A stretch of DNA of 64,000 bases from Seriola aureovittata (GCF_021018895.1 NC_079386.1:18971552-19035551), one strand, 5' to 3'; counted from the stretch's first letter, positions 23,191-36,197 are shown. A program made the numbers and translations. Notes: generated by a model not told the origin, from the sequence alone.

Positions 23191-24309
23191 TGCCTCAGTT
23201 AAAATGGAGCTCCATATTAGTGTGAATGCACTGTTCACAGAGTCGCACAGACTCTTCTTTGTGCTGTAGCTTCTATGTATCTGACGCCATCCATGACGAA
23301 ACAGCCAAGACAGTGAGCGGCTCTGCATCAGGCCTGGTTCTCCGTCCTCTCTTGGTTCTCAGGCCGGCTGCAGCTCTGGGTGCAGGAAATGCTATTAGCT
23401 ACAGAGAGATCACAGCGAGCTCCCAGCTAAGTGCAGCTGCAGAGATCACAGTCAGGTCCATCCATCTGTCTTTCTACATTGCCAAGCCGCTGCACAACTG
23501 TTTTCCACAACATCACATTCCTCACATATTCTGGCTGAGGAGGCGTGGGGCGGCGTGCACATGAAGAACACTGTCAGTATATTGATTCACATAAAGACTC
23601 ATTATCTTTGCAACACAGGTGCCCACAGTAACCTCGTTACTGTAAATCTGTATGTAGCAGATCAGCACCACCCACATTTCTCCATGGCCTCCCCCGACTG
23701 TTTGTGGACTTGGACTTGAATGTGCACACGTTTGGACTTGTTCCCCCTGAAGCTCTGTGGTATTTTATTGTTTACATCCAGAGTGACGCGGCTTGTGAAT
23801 AAGGAAATAAAGTTGATTCTGGTTCAACAGTTGCTGCTGAGGCCTCGTTACACTGGGTTTCAGACACGCTCAAATCAAAATGGCAACTTCCATGCAAGAA
23901 GAAGAACGTACTTTGAAGTTAGTAGGTGAAGTGTAGAGGTGAGACCCACAGTGACGGATCACCTGTGTTTACAAGATGTGTCTCACTTTTGTCTTGGTTG
24001 ATGAGGAGTATTGGTTTGGATTACGCTGTTATGAATTTACGAGCAGCTATATGTGAGTGTTTTGATTTGAAAGTTTAGCCGCTGTTAGCCGCTGCTAGCC
24101 GCTGCTAGCCCCCAGCTAACCTACGTGCAGGTCTCGCTGAGGCCGCAGAGCAGAACAAGGACTGCCGTCACCAGCTGCATGTTAGCGTGCTAGCTGCTGG
24201 TTTTCAACAGTTAACAACAGGCTGGTTAAATATCTAAATACCTTTTAATTAGGCCGCCTGAACACTTCATCTGAGAAGTAGCTCATATGTCAAAGTAAGA
24301 TATCGTCCA

Positions 24310-26848
24310 TTATATGAGACGCAACACAAACAATAAGTCAAGCATCACAGGCAAAACGGAGAGACACAGCAACAGTCCAGCGTGTCCAGCCATGTGGTGT
24401 CCACTCCCACTGTGTCCAGGTGATCGACCTGCAGAGCACAGACAGGTTCAGCTTCTGCTCAGCAACATCTCAGAAAGAGGAATTTCAGGAAATGAGACAA
24501 TAAAAGCTCGTCTTTATTGTTCTCTAATGAGACGAGTTTGAACCGGACGGAACGAGGAAGTTCTGCTTCATAATCCTCCCCGTAGCTTCTTTAACCCTCT
24601 GAGGTCGACGGGTGTTTTTATTAATATCTTTGCGATTACACAGCGAATAAATATGGTTTAAATATTTTTAGATTCTGTCGACTTTCTGTTTCATACTCTT
24701 CCAAGATCGTACCCGACTCAAAGCAGAGTGACAGACGGTAAGAAAATTTCATTTTATGGGTTTATATCCATTTATCTACTATTTTACTCATATATTACTT
24801 TATTTTTATGAACTTATAGTCGTTGCTAAATACAAAACAATTCCTAAATGTTTGTTTTCACGAAATATTTGAAGAATTTCAAAAACTAGGCTTCAAGTTT
24901 TCAGCCTTTGCTCTACGAGGCGCGTCACTACAGAACGAGCCGCGATTGTTCTGGAACTTGTGAAAACACTCGGGTTTTATGTTTTATGGACGAAACTTTT
25001 AAAGGTGAATTTAAGAAGAACTTGCCCTTTGACCTCTGAGGGTTAAAATGTGTGAAACACTCACGTGATTCAGTGACTCTCAGGTCGACGATGCTGATGG
25101 GTTCGGCGCTGATAAACGCCCGCTTCCTGCGCGCCGCGGTTTCCTGTTTCACCCGGCACTCGTACGTCCCGCCGTCGCTGCGTCTCACGTGCCTCAGAAT
25201 CAAAGACAGGTTACCGCCCTTCATCCGCCCGTCCGCCAGCTCCACGCGGTCCTCGAAAGACGGATGCTGGTGCGTCTTATCTGCCTGGTCGTCCCTGTAA
25301 AAGAAAACGTAGTGGGACTCCTGGTCGGGTCTGCTCCACTCCGCCGCGATGATGGCGGCTCTGCTGCCAGTCTGACATGGAAGAGTCACGTCCTGCTCGC
25401 GGTGAGCTACGATGGTCAGCCGGCCTGAAGGACACAAGGTCACAGAGCAGAGCAGGTCAGAGGTGACGTCACCCTTCAGACAGGCGGTTCGACAGTGGCG
25501 TCACCTCGTGGTGAAGTCCTCTGATGCCCCGCCCCCCCGACGTGAAGAATCCCGGGACCAAACGAGGATTTATCCCGTGGCGCAGGTTTTCACTACGGCG
25601 TGCTGCGGTCAGTCTGACGCTGAGCTGCTGATCTGTGTTTATGACACAAACTTTATTGAACAAAACAACGATAACGAGGATTAAACTGATGTTTGATCGA
25701 CCTCCATGCTGCCTTCAAGTTCAACTGGGAAGTCGTCATTTCAGAAGCTCGGAGGAACCTCACCGACCCCGACCTCAAAATTCAAGATGGCTGCTCCTTC
25801 ACACCTGTACTAGACTGTTATTAGCACCTGTCTAATTGAAGTGGGTCGTACATGTTACCGGCACCAGAGCGACGTTAGCGTCACTCACATTAACACACAA
25901 CGATGAATGAAACAAATACTGGAAGAAGCACAACTACAATAAGTGACAGAAAACTTTCTGTAATTTAACACGATCGACGTAAACAAAAGTTGGTCTGTTC
26001 AAACTGGAATCAAATAATAATAATGATAATAATAATGATAATAATAATGATATTAATGATATTAATAATGATATTAATAATGATAATAATAATGATAATA
26101 ATAATGATAATAATAATGATAATAATAATGATGATAATAATGATAATAATGCAGAATAACTCATTCAGTTACATCATTTCCTGTTGCTGACCATGTGTAA
26201 ACTCGTTCTCTCACACCGGCGCCTCATGGCGGCAGCCAACAAGATTTGTGATTATGGATTATATTTCGATATAATATGTAACATATAATTAAATCCACAG
26301 AAACACACGGAGTCTGGAGGAAGAACTGAAGAGGAACTAAACCAGTAAAACAAAGCAGCCGCCTGCAGGGAGGGAGGGAACAGCTGATCCCACTTTACAC
26401 CAACGGTTCAGCAGCTGCTTCTCTCACTTCCTGTGAAACTGTCTCTCCGTCTCACACCTGGACAACAGCTGTGACGCTTCCTCCATAAAGACGCTGAACA
26501 AACACACATCCATCATTTTATAAAGAGTGTGAGACTTTCCAGAGTGTGAAGTTAGAAACATGTTGAATCTTCATAAGAAACATCATGTTGTTTTAATACA
26601 TTTTACATGTAAAACAGTTTCCTTCTATGTAAATATTCCTCGCACGGAAACTTTTAATAAATATACATATGCAAATTTTACTATGTCGATATCACGGAAG
26701 TAAAGGAGAATTTTTTTAAAGTCTTTTGCGAGAAAAACGTCAGAAAAGAAAAAAACGTACGTGGATCTGAATCTCTTCCGCATGTTATGAACTTATAATG
26801 AAGCTGGAGATATGTGAGATAATAATGATGTATAACTGACGCCCCCCC

Positions 26849-26899
<51 letters not shown>

Positions 26900-27004
26900 T
26901 ATCTCTATATATATATGATGAAACTCACCGTCAGAGCCAGGAAGCAGCGACACCGTGAACAGAAGCAGCAGAGCACGGAGAGTGGCGGGAACACAAACAG
27001 ACAT
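24310..27004 (-). CDS. V-set gene 3: V-type Ig protein with hydrophobic C-terminus
   Basis: Minus-strand, three exons: 27004-26929 (leader), 25424-25065 (V domain), 24428-24310 (C-terminal), phase 1, 184 residues. The leader (1-25) reads MSVCVPATLRALLLLF. The V domain (26-145) has VTLPC, AEWSRPDQ, FFYRDD and GGTYECRV. The last exon is unlike those of the other copies: a Gly/Ser/His spacer, then a hydrophobic stretch from about 163 to the C-terminus that contains one Asp and ends RLI, with almost no cytoplasmic tail. This fits a GPI-anchor signal or a tail-less membrane segment that might pair with an adaptor. The leader and V exons are secure; the last exon is placed by its acceptor (CTCTGCAG), phase and open frame only. 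Confidence 0.72.
24590..24800. mobile_element. Dispersed repeat family 5, copy 2 (inside or near intron 2 of V-set gene 3)
   Basis: Blocks such as TTATTAATATCTTTGCGAT and ATTTATCTACTATTTTACTC match 28730-28920 with many changes. Confidence 0.35.
26016..26152. repeat. (AAT/GAT)n microsatellite
   Basis: About 130 bases of AATAATGAT-type triplets in intron 1 of V-set gene 3. Frames of Ile/Met or Ser/Leu across it are artefacts. Confidence 0.95.
26842..26898. repeat. Poly(C) followed by (CA)n next to a leader-exon donor
   Basis: About 24 C then 15 CA units. The array is about 25 bases from the donor of the leader exon of V-set gene 3. Confidence 0.95.
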
Positions 27005-27106
27005 GTTGTTTTCTAGATGCCCCCCTCCCCCCCCCCCCAGAACAAAGAGCCAGAGATCTCCAGGAAAACTTCACACAAACAACTTCTGCAAGCAAGGCGG
27101 ATATGT

Positions 27107-27115
27107 GTGCGTGTG

Positions 27116-27148
<33 letters not shown>

Positions 27149-27149
27149 A
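27107..27149. repeat. (GT)n microsatellite
   Basis: About 20 GT units with CG interruptions just upstream of the start of V-set gene 3. Confidence 0.9.
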
Positions 27150-30100
27150 GAGGGCGGGGTTAGGACACTTCGGTCTATTCCAATGGTTTTTTCTTTTAAA
27201 TACTTTAAAAAACTGTTAGAAAACATTAAAATGTTCATAAAAAACAAACATGTGCTTCAAGAATAATGACAAATCATAAATACAAGTAGTAAAAATTATA
27301 AAAATAAATATAATGAAAATATAATTCTGAAAATATCTCGTTCATTATAAAGTAAGTAATTATCATCAGGTCAAGCTTCACTTCCTGTCGCTCACATTAA
27401 CAGCAGCTGTGATTCCTGTTGTGTCACATGTAATAATAATAAACTTTATTTGTATTGTGTAAAGTGCTTCACACAAAAAGACATAAAGTAAATGTAAAAC
27501 ATTGTTAAAAACATTGATCTAAAATGAAAAATATGAAAAATATTGAAATGAGATGAAATAGTGAATTAAAGAGCTCCAACACTCTGGTACTATAAACTGA
27601 AAACTAAAACCCAGGTTTTATTATTTGACTTTATTTTGTTTTGGGTGGAATAAATGTTTTCCGTTTGATTTGTGTTTAATCCTTTTGACTTTTCTAACAG
27701 TTAGAAATCTAAGCGCTTAGTTTCAACTCTTTTAAAGTTTGAACTGTCGCACCACAGATTGATTAAACTGAGACTTTTCTATCGTGGTGAATATAAGTCT
27801 GATGTTTCCTGTTGTCCTGTGGGAAAAAGTGTTCATTTTAAGTGTGTGTAATCTAAATACTTTGTTTAATCATTATTTTTCATTTGGTCAATTTAAATTT
27901 AAATTTTATTAATTGGTTATTTTTGTTTAATTGCACTGGTATTTATTTTGAGTTCATTAAATATAGTGAAGCAAAAGAGAAAATAGATTAGTTTTGAAAT
28001 AATATTACAATTTGCAAAGAAACTTTTGAATACAAAGAGAATAATAAGAAAATAAATATATTCTCTCGTAGATGTATTTCCAGTTAAGATGTCTAACATT
28101 GTTTCTGAGGGAATACAAGTGACGTCGTCCCACAGTGGAGGCACCGACATATTGATTATTAATGTTTATTTCTTTCATTCCAGCCGCTGATAAGAACAAC
28201 GACTGAGGTTCAGCAGAGACACCGAGTCCTCAGGAACACTTTATATTTTACATTCAGCAGCAGGAAGCAGCTACAACGAAAAGGAAAGAAAAGAATAATG
28301 ATGATCAGAAGAAGCAGGAACTCAAGCTTTAGTGAACATAACAACAGAAAACCTCATCACTGCTGCTCCGCTTTCAAACATGTGACATCTGCTGCTGGTG
28401 CATTCTGGGAACATTAAGACACACCAGTGACCTGACAGTTGACATTTTACAGATGTTTTTGAGATTTACAGATGTGCAACATCATGTCTGTCATACAGGT
28501 GTTTTCAGTGGTTATAACAGAGCTGCCATCAACAAACAGGAAACCTCTTTTTCCACCGTGAGAAGCAGCAGCTTCAGCTTCAGTTGTGTTTCCTCACTGA
28601 CGCCTCTGCAGAAGTCGTGACGTTGTGATTTAGCCGTGTGTTTGTTAGTAAGTCCGACTCTGCTTCTGTCAGGTTGTGATTCAGTCTCTGACACATCGTG
28701 TTGTCAAAGGTTAAAAGATCGTAGTTACTCTTTAACGGATGTTTCTATTAATATCTCTGCGATAAAACAGCGTAGAAATGTGGCATCAATGCAGGTAGAA
28801 TCTCTCTCCACTTCATATTTCATATTCTATTACACACGACTCAGAGGCGGAGCTAGAAGGAGATTGACAGACAACACTTTGCATTCTGGGCATTTATTGT
28901 ACATTTATCTACCGTTTTATTCACAGTGTAAACAGGGTCCAAAAGGGGCCGTCATTAGAGAAGGAGCTGAGATAGTTCTGATAATTGTGATATAAAACAC
29001 TGTCACTATGTCATTATGTCATATGTAAAGTACCTTTAGAAAACAATGTAGAAAACTGCGGTGAGCTGGGACTGGAGATACAGAGGACAGCGGTCTCACC
29101 ACAGAGACTTCAGTGGCCATGAAACCAGCCGGTTATTATGACCCATAGTTAGGTTTTGTTGCTAGGCGACATCTAGTGGTCGTAGTGATGATGACAAGTC
29201 AACAAAACAGGAATGTGACACAGGAGATCGCTGTTCGATTCCCATGTGAAAGAAGCTTTAGTTTATGTTGTTTCTATCCGTGACCTTTCAATGTTGTTAT
29301 TATTGTAACCATGGCAACAAAGGTCTGCTAATGTTGAGGAGCTACTTATTTTAACCAGAATCAGAACAGATTCTCTTGTGATTCCCACGTGTTGTTGCTT
29401 TGTGGAGGTGCTGGCTCCCCTGGGAGTTACCGTGGTGCTGCCGTAAAGTGTTGGTTGTTGTCAGAAAGTGTTTTGAGGTCACACGTGTGCTGCGTCCCGA
29501 TTCCTTCAGAGGACGACGTGGTCCAGGAAGGTGTGGCCCTTCGCAGCTGCCGTAGACTCGCGGAGGCCGAACCGAAACCAGAGCGTCTGGCCTACAGAGT
29601 GTTTTCCCTCCGATTCACAAGCTGTTTCCCACCCTTACCGTTGCGTTGAAAAGTGTAGCACCTGTTGCCTAGCAACCTTGACAAAACGTAACGTAAACGT
29701 TTTAAGTCTCTTGGTTTTACCAGTTGTACCGTCAGCTGTTGAACTGAGCTGGAACACAAGACTTAAATACAACACTGTAATCCTCAGGCTCTTTGTTGGT
29801 GTTGTTCTTTCATTTCCTGCGTGCAATGAATCCTGGGATATGTTGGACCGTGACGGGGTCCACCTGTCGGAGCCTACGTTGTCCAGGAAACAAAGGCCGC
29901 GTTCGAAGGAGCCTTAAAAATAGGACAGTGTGGTCGGGTCAGGTTCAGTTCATGTCGGACGTGGTTTCTCTGCATGTCTTCAGAAACGCTTCTTAGAGAC
30001 GGCGTGCAGAAAGGAGCGTACAACACGGCCACATGTCCTTAATACCTTTACCACATGCACACACAGACTGACTGCTGACATGTACACACACACTTCCTCC

Positions 30101-30418
30101 ACGTTTCCCAGTAGCTCCACCATTTTAACACCTGACAGATGAAGGGAGATGAAGCGGCTTCATGTTTTGCTGCAGCTCAGAACTTCCATTCATCCCGACT
30201 TCACTAAGTGTTTTCATCAGTTGTTGTTGGTGAGTTTATCAGTGATAATAAACCAGAGTGTGTTGCTCTCCGTCAGCTGGAGTGAAAGAAGCTGTGGAGT
30301 CGATACTCACTTTCACCATCTCTGCCTTCTTTCTTTGTACCGCTGCACATCTGTATTCAACATATAGAAAAGAACAAAACACCAAAGTAACATTTCTCTC
30401 AGAGGTAGAAACTGAGAA
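27150..30418. other. Divergent intergenic region between V-set gene 3 and ITIM receptor 3
   Basis: AT-rich at 27200-28150, with no gene. Contains an inverted copy of repeat family 5. Several short frames at 29.4-30.5 kb lack splice or domain support. Confidence 0.55.
28715..29000. mobile_element. Dispersed repeat family 5, copy 3 (partly inverted)
   Basis: Its right end (GTGTAAACAGGGTC, AAAGGGGCCGTCATTAG) is the reverse complement of 17670-17725; its left end matches 24615-24720. Confidence 0.45.
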
Positions 30419-30458
30419 AACCACAACCAGACTCTCACTTGCAGAGAGGAAGAGGAAG
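30419..30458 (+). promoter_or_regulatory. RUNX-like and ETS/PU.1-like sites of ITIM receptor 3
   Basis: AACCACA at 30419-30425 and two overlapping GAGGAAG motifs at 30446-30458, ending 62 bases before the ATG at 30520. Same arrangement as the other receptor copies. Confidence 0.5.
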
Positions 30459-30519
30459 GGCTTTACTTCGACTCAGTGAAACAAAAAAAACACACACTCG
30501 CTAAATCAGTAAGTGAAGC

Positions 30520-33500
30520 ATGGAGGACTCGTCTCCGCGACGTCTGCTCTGTAAGTGACTCTTTTTCTGTCTTTACAAGTGATGAGTCTTATTCAGAAGG
30601 AACTGCAGCTTCTCAAAGGTGCTGGAACAACTTTCCTGCCATGTACCTGAAGAACCATGAGCAGGTGCATCAAGGAGAACTGGTGCTGCTTTAAAGGGGG
30701 GGGCGGGGGTCGCAGCAAATACAGATCTGTACAAGGGCGTAGGTTTGGCCTCAACATTGTTAGCGACGCAACAAAATGGCTAACCTTCCAAAACAAACGT
30801 CTCTTAAATGCTGTCAACCAAATAGTTTAACATAGTTATATTTGATTATCTGTCATTTTTAAACTGTTTCCTCATCAGCTGATCCACCTACTATCAAATA
30901 ATTCATTCATGGGGACATTTTTATTGGATTTCTCGACAGAAGTTCAGCTCATGCTTTGATATATCCACCATTTTATGTTTACTGCTGCTAGCAACCTGAC
31001 TGCTAGCGTGCACAAGATAAAAGCCATGGTTAGCTTGCTAGTTAACGTTAGCTAACGTGGTTAAACAACATCAGCTGACATTTTCCTGGTGACATCAGGC
31101 GATATTCTCAACTGTCCTGAGCCTTCAGATAGCTCCCGCACTTTAGGCAAATCAAATGCTACCATTCCTAAAGTGGTTGTCTTGGAGACGCCGCCTGTTG
31201 GAGGGAACATCAGAATGACCTAATATGACTTCAGTCTAAACGTAGTGTCAACGAGTTCACTCAAATATTGGTGTGGACATGTTCTTACACATGCAACCTC
31301 CACATGCAAACCTACGCCGTGGCTCTAAATCATAGTGTTGTATCTATGGAGACGACTGTCCTCTGCTGCTTTGTCTTTGATGGTTAACTCTAGTGTCTGT
31401 TCAGGAAGTGATGAGGTGAAACTGTACCTTCACATCATCTCTGCAAAGCGTCTGCCACTAACGGTTCAGACCTCGCTTCAAGGACGTGGGCGCAAAACAC
31501 CCTCAAGTCTTCTCCTTAAGGTTTCCGCAAAGTTCCCGTCAAAACGATAAGAGGCTGAAATAGCAGAGCACTGCTTTAATGTGGCCGGCTTCGGTAATGG
31601 TCTCCATGGAAACTGTAGAACTTTACTGCTGTAAAATCTCTTTCACTGCTGTAAATCACTAAACTGACCCTTTTAAGAGATTCTGTGCAGCACCCTTAAA
31701 GTCACTCCCTCGGCTAAGGAGAACTTAAATCTTTACTCTGGCCTCCTGTGAGAAGCTGAGAGCTGGTTTAGTTGACACAAGACGTAGGACCTGGTTTCTC
31801 TACTTCTTGATCTGGTTCCATGTGAACTCTTTCTTTCAGGGCTGATCCTGTCGCTGTGCTGCGTGTCCGCCAAAGGTGAGTACGTGACATGTCGCTGTTC
31901 AGAAACCACCTGACCATGTGTAGGAAACTGGCTGAGACGCGTCAGAGTTCAGGAAATGTTAAGCGCAATCTGAGATGAAGCTTTTTTCAGTCACTTCCTG
32001 TTTTTAAGCAAATGTAGAACCCACACACTGTAAATAAAGATGGACGTCGCCTCTGTGACGTCAGCCACAGGTTTCTGAAGCTCAGAGTGAGCTAAGTGCC
32101 AGCTAATCCAAACATGGGCAAAGAGGAGGGGCGTGTGTGGAGCTGAGAGATCAAGTGACACTCATACGCTCACCCACCTGTCAGTCAAAGAGGCCACGCC
32201 CTCAATCCTCCATAACTTTAGTCCTTAATAAAATGTAAACAGGTGAGTTATATAAACAGGTGTCATGAAGGAAGAAATTAGCTCTAGAGACCAAAACAGT
32301 TTTTGTACCAGGCTGTAAACATGTTTATTTCTGCTGTAAAGTTGGACAGTTTAACATGGGAGTCTATGGGGACTGACTCACTGTTGGAGCCAGACTCTAG
32401 TGGCCGTTAGAGGAACTGCAGCTTCTGGTTCTTCACTGTTGATGCTTCATGTTTCAGCCTCGGAGGTTGATGCTTTTTAGAAAGTAGCTGTTATAAGGCA
32501 GGAAACACTGGCCTCACTGCTCTGGAGGCTGTTTCTTGTTAGAAGGTATTATATAGGTATTTATTGAAAATACAATCACCTGTCCAAGTATGGCATTAAC
32601 GGCCCCTCCCCTTCCCTCTAGCTGGTCTGACGGTGAGTCCCAGCAGCTCCCAGTTCTTTCAAGAAGACTCTGTCTCTCTGAGCTGTGAGGAGGACGACAG
32701 CTCTGCTGGATGGAGGCTGAGGAGGAACACCACCAGAGAAACCAGGACTCAGTGTGGAGCTGGTTGGGGAAAATCAGCTGGTTCTTCCTGTAGCATCGGC
32801 TTCACCTTCCCAGGTGACAGTGGAGTTTACTGGTGTGAGTCCAGAGAGGGAGCAACCAGTAACAGCATCAGCATCACTGTCACTGGTAAGATCAGACTGT
32901 GGAGTCAGTGTTGATGAAGCTGTGTGTAAATGGATGAAATGCTGTAGTTTGTCTGTGTGTTGAGGTGGAGCAGTGATCCTGCAGAGTCCTGTCCTCCCTG
33001 TGATGGAGGGACATGATGTCACTCTGCACTGTAAAACAAAGACCCCTCCCTCCAACCTCCCAGCTGCTTTCTATAAAGATGGCTCCCTCATCACAGAGAC
33101 TACAGGTCACATGACCATCCACCATGTTGACAAGTCTGATGAAGGCCTCTACAGCTGTGACATCAGAGGTCATGGAGAGTCTCCGCCCAGCTGGATCACT
33201 GTCACAGGTCAGGAGGTCAAAGGTCAGGATTTTTTAAACAGTGTCGGTCTCCTCCTTTTATCACCAATCATTTCTTGTTTACAGGAAACCCCCCCACTCC
33301 TCCTCCTCCAACTCTCTGTGGTTCTGGTTGCTCCTCCCCCTCCGGTGAATCTCCTCCACTCACAGTGTTGTGGTCCGTCTGTGGTCTGATTGTTCTGGTT
33401 GTTCTGGTTCTGCTGGTGAGACGACGCTTCCTGAGGAAACCTACAGGTAAGACACAGATCTGATACAGAGACATCATCAGAATCTCACAATGATACGATT

Positions 33501-34462
33501 TACCAGCGCTCCCTGAAGGCATCACATCCAGGCTACAGTAGACATCAGCGGGGGGGTACAGCAGCAGTTCACTGGCGTCTCAAATTACTCTGTTGTTCAC
33601 TTTGGTTCAATCTAGGTCCAGAGGAAGAGGCAGGACTTGATGACATCACAGATGACATCACATCATCACATCACCTACAAAACCCGAGCAGACAAATTGG
33701 AGGTATTGTAGAGCTGTTGATGGATTCAGGTTTATTTATTTATTTATGACAATAAACAGCGCAGTGAACCAATGACGTCACAAACCCCAGGAACCAATCC
33801 TGTCAGCTTGTGGGGACAGGGGGCGGGGCTAAATAAACCTGAAACTTTGTCAGTAGAGGGATAGAGAGTTAGCATTAGCACAACTGCTAACACTGTGTCA
33901 GCCACTGCCAGTTACAAGCTAACAAACAACATGAACACATAAAAGATGCTAACTAGCTAACGGCTCTGATCCGTCTGCTAGTCTCTGGTTCTGGTCTCAA
34001 CAGACTCTGAGTCTGGGTCTGACTGAGTCTCTCTGGTGTTTCCTCCTCTCACCATCTTCATACTCTCTGCTCTGTCACCTGACCCAGATTCCTCAACCAG
34101 GAAGTAAGAGGAGATGAAAACCATGTTAGAGTGTAAAACACGTCTGGAGGAACTCAGCTGAATTAATTAACCTTTAAATTTGAACTGAGGCTTTGGTTTA
34201 GTAAAGTTTGGTCGACAACCACCGGCCGAGTGATGTCACTACATCCTGATGTTTGCAGCTGTAAAAACAATCAGAGTATAATGACTCTTCTGTTGCAGAG
34301 ACTGATGCAGCTGCAGTTTACGCAGCGGTGAGAAGAAAAGCAGACGTCAGAGGTACAACAGGCTCCGCCCACAGAGGTCACGAGTGTTTATCACATGATC
34401 CATGTGTGTGTCCACCTGACGCAGGGATCGTCTACTCTTCACTGAGGTTCTCACCAGTCTGA
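30520..34462 (+). CDS. ITIM receptor 3: two-Ig receptor with reduced ITIM tail
   Basis: Eight exons: 30520-30550, 31840-31875, 32622-32885 (Ig1), 32965-33207 (Ig2), 33285-33446 (stalk/TM), 33616-33702, 34299-34352, 34425-34462; phase 1 throughout, 304 residues. Ig1 (23-110) is one codon longer than in the other copies (CGAGWGKS instead of CDDWGRS) and lacks the second N-glycosylation site. Ig2 is 111-191. A Pro-rich stalk and [11 protein letters not shown] helix are followed by RRRFLRK. The tail keeps one canonical ITIM, IVYSSL (Tyr296), and one ITIM-like AVYAAV (Tyr282, Ala at -2). The 33616 exon has no Tyr where receptor 2 has VRYCDV, and the 34299 exon is 36 bases shorter than in receptor 4, exactly removing SYGQI. 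Likely a weaker inhibitory form. Confidence 0.88.
32023..32478. mobile_element. Dispersed repeat family 3, copy 2
   Basis: Same family and strand as 22815-23190, slightly longer. Lies in the intron before Ig1 of ITIM receptor 3. Confidence 0.65.
33735..34090. mobile_element. Dispersed repeat family 4, copy 1
   Basis: Inverted relative to 62990-63390. Shared blocks include GACAGGATTGGTTCCT (reverse complement here), GTCTGCTAGTCTCTGGTTCT and the GTTAGC-rich middle. Lies in an intron of ITIM receptor 3. Confidence 0.65.
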
Positions 34463-34545
34463 CCACTGACGTCCTGCCGCTGGTTAGCTGCTCACTAACT
34501 GGTCTCAATGTTATTTATTTCATTGTATGTTGTGTGTGTGTCCAG

Positions 34546-34546
34546 A

Positions 34547-34621
<75 letters not shown>

Positions 34622-34622
34622 A
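34546..34622. repeat. (CT)n(CA)n microsatellite
   Basis: Short CT run, then about 32 CA units with two interruptions, just after the stop of ITIM receptor 3. Confidence 0.95.
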
Positions 34623-34699
34623 CCTCCTGTCAGTTTATGTATTTCAATATCTGCTGCTCATAGTAAATTAATCAATTACTGCTATTTAAATCAGTCAAT

Positions 34700-34705
34700 A
34701 ATAAA
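34700..34705 (+). terminator. Poly(A) signal of ITIM receptor 3
   Basis: AATAAA lies 238 bases after the stop codon at 34460-34462; a second copy follows within 20 bases. Confidence 0.45.
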
Positions 34706-34918
34706 TCCAATCAATAATAAACTGAAGAGTAAAAGATTAAAAATTAACATTGTCACTATTTTCTGACATTTTATTTAAATATTAATGAGAATTGATCAAT
34801 AAATCAGCTGATAAACGAACTGAAGTCATGATTGGTTGCCACTCAGATGTGTGTGATTCACAGCGTCATAGAAACAGACAGACGGACATTCAGTTCAGTG
34901 GAAATCCTTTGTTCCCGC

Positions 34919-34920
34919 TA

Positions 34921-34999
<79 letters not shown>

Positions 35000-35012
35000 C
35001 ATCCATCCATCC
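34919..35012. repeat. (ATCT)n tetranucleotide microsatellite ending in (ATCC)n
   Basis: About 20 ATCT units, then three ATCC units. Confidence 0.95.
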
Positions 35013-35026
35013 AATTGCATGACTGT

Positions 35027-35230
35027 GTTTTGATGGTTTTAGCTTCACTTCTGAAGCTGCTACAGCTAGCAGCTGAATGCTACAGCTAGCAGCTGAACGC
35101 TACAGCTAGCAGCTGAACGCTACAGCTAGCAGCTGAACGCTACAGCTAGCAGCTGAACGCTACAGCTAGCAGCTGAATGCTACAGCTAGCAGCTAGCTAC
35201 CTCTGCTGGCCAAAACAAGCACAACAGTAG
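35027..35230. repeat. 20-bp minisatellite within dispersed repeat family 7
   Basis: Seven copies of TACAGCTAGCAGCTGAACGC between flanks (TTTTGATGGTTTTAG and GGCCAAAACAAGC) that also occur at 51337-51412, where only one degenerate unit is present. The array therefore grew inside this copy. Confidence 0.8.
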
Positions 35231-35410
35231 AAGAACACTCGACACTGTGAAAAACAAACAGGGACATTTGCAGACATGGCTCCAGGGGGGGAAATCACCC
35301 TCTTCCATGTCCAAGCTCATCCACTGACCCAAGTTTTCATTTCTTAGTTCAAACCGAGAGTTGCAGGTTAAAAATAAACACGGCACACGTTTCTCTCAGG
35401 TTTTTTTGTC

Positions 35411-35416
35411 TTTATT
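35411..35416 (-). terminator. Possible poly(A) signal of V-set gene 4
   Basis: AATAAA on the minus strand, 780 bases beyond the stop at 36198. The interval 35417-36197 has no other gene and would be its 3' UTR. Confidence 0.35.
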
Positions 35417-36197
35417 TCTGATTCCTTTTTATCGACAAAAAGTCCAACTTCCAGAGAAAATAGGTTGGAATGAAACGATGAGGAACTTTAAGCTCTTTGT
35501 GTGTTGTTGAGTGTCATGGATAGAGCCGTGTCTTTGTGCGTGGTTTGTATTGAATATCAAAAAGACACGTACTTCAGGAAGACAGTGAATGGTCCACATC
35601 TCTTCAAGTCTAGGATTTCCTTCTTGAACACAAACTTTTACAAAGGGGGATTTAGAAGTTTTTCCCAGTTGGCAACACATAAATATATCATTTATTCACA
35701 CAAAACTAAACATAACTTAATGACATAAGCAACAATATGAGAAACAAACGGACCGTTCGTAACAGGACATCAACTAGCTTTTATAATCTCCCAGTCTGTT
35801 TAATGTGATCCAGGCTCGAGAACAAATACCACAGCTGCATTGTGGGACGTTGTACCACTCTTAGAGGTTTTTTCAAAGCTTATGAAAACTACAGCAACAC
35901 GAAACAAGCTGGACAGACTTTTCAGGAGGTGCTCAGGTAACTTCAAGTACTGTAGTGTCTCCAACGTTAGAGTTTTCTTACAGTTTTACAGTGTGCAAAT
36001 TGTCGAGTGCAAGTCTCGGGTCTGAAGCTCCTTCTGTATATACATTAATAACATTTCTCTCATAATCTACATGTTTTGATTTGTGTGTTTTCTCTTTAAC
36101 AAGCAGCTAGAAAAGAAAAAACGCTACAACCAGCAGCTGCTTTGGCACCTTCACACACATGGAAAAGAGAGAAGAGGTCAGAGACATTTCAGACAGG

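Larger units (their letters stand above)
19818..24243. other. Long intergenic region with repeats, no supported gene
   Basis: Between ITIM receptor 2 and V-set gene 3. It contains an imperfect CA-type array, a copy of repeat family 6 (21595-21790) and a copy of repeat family 3 (22815-23190). Short frames show no Ig or other recognisable domain. Confidence 0.55.
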
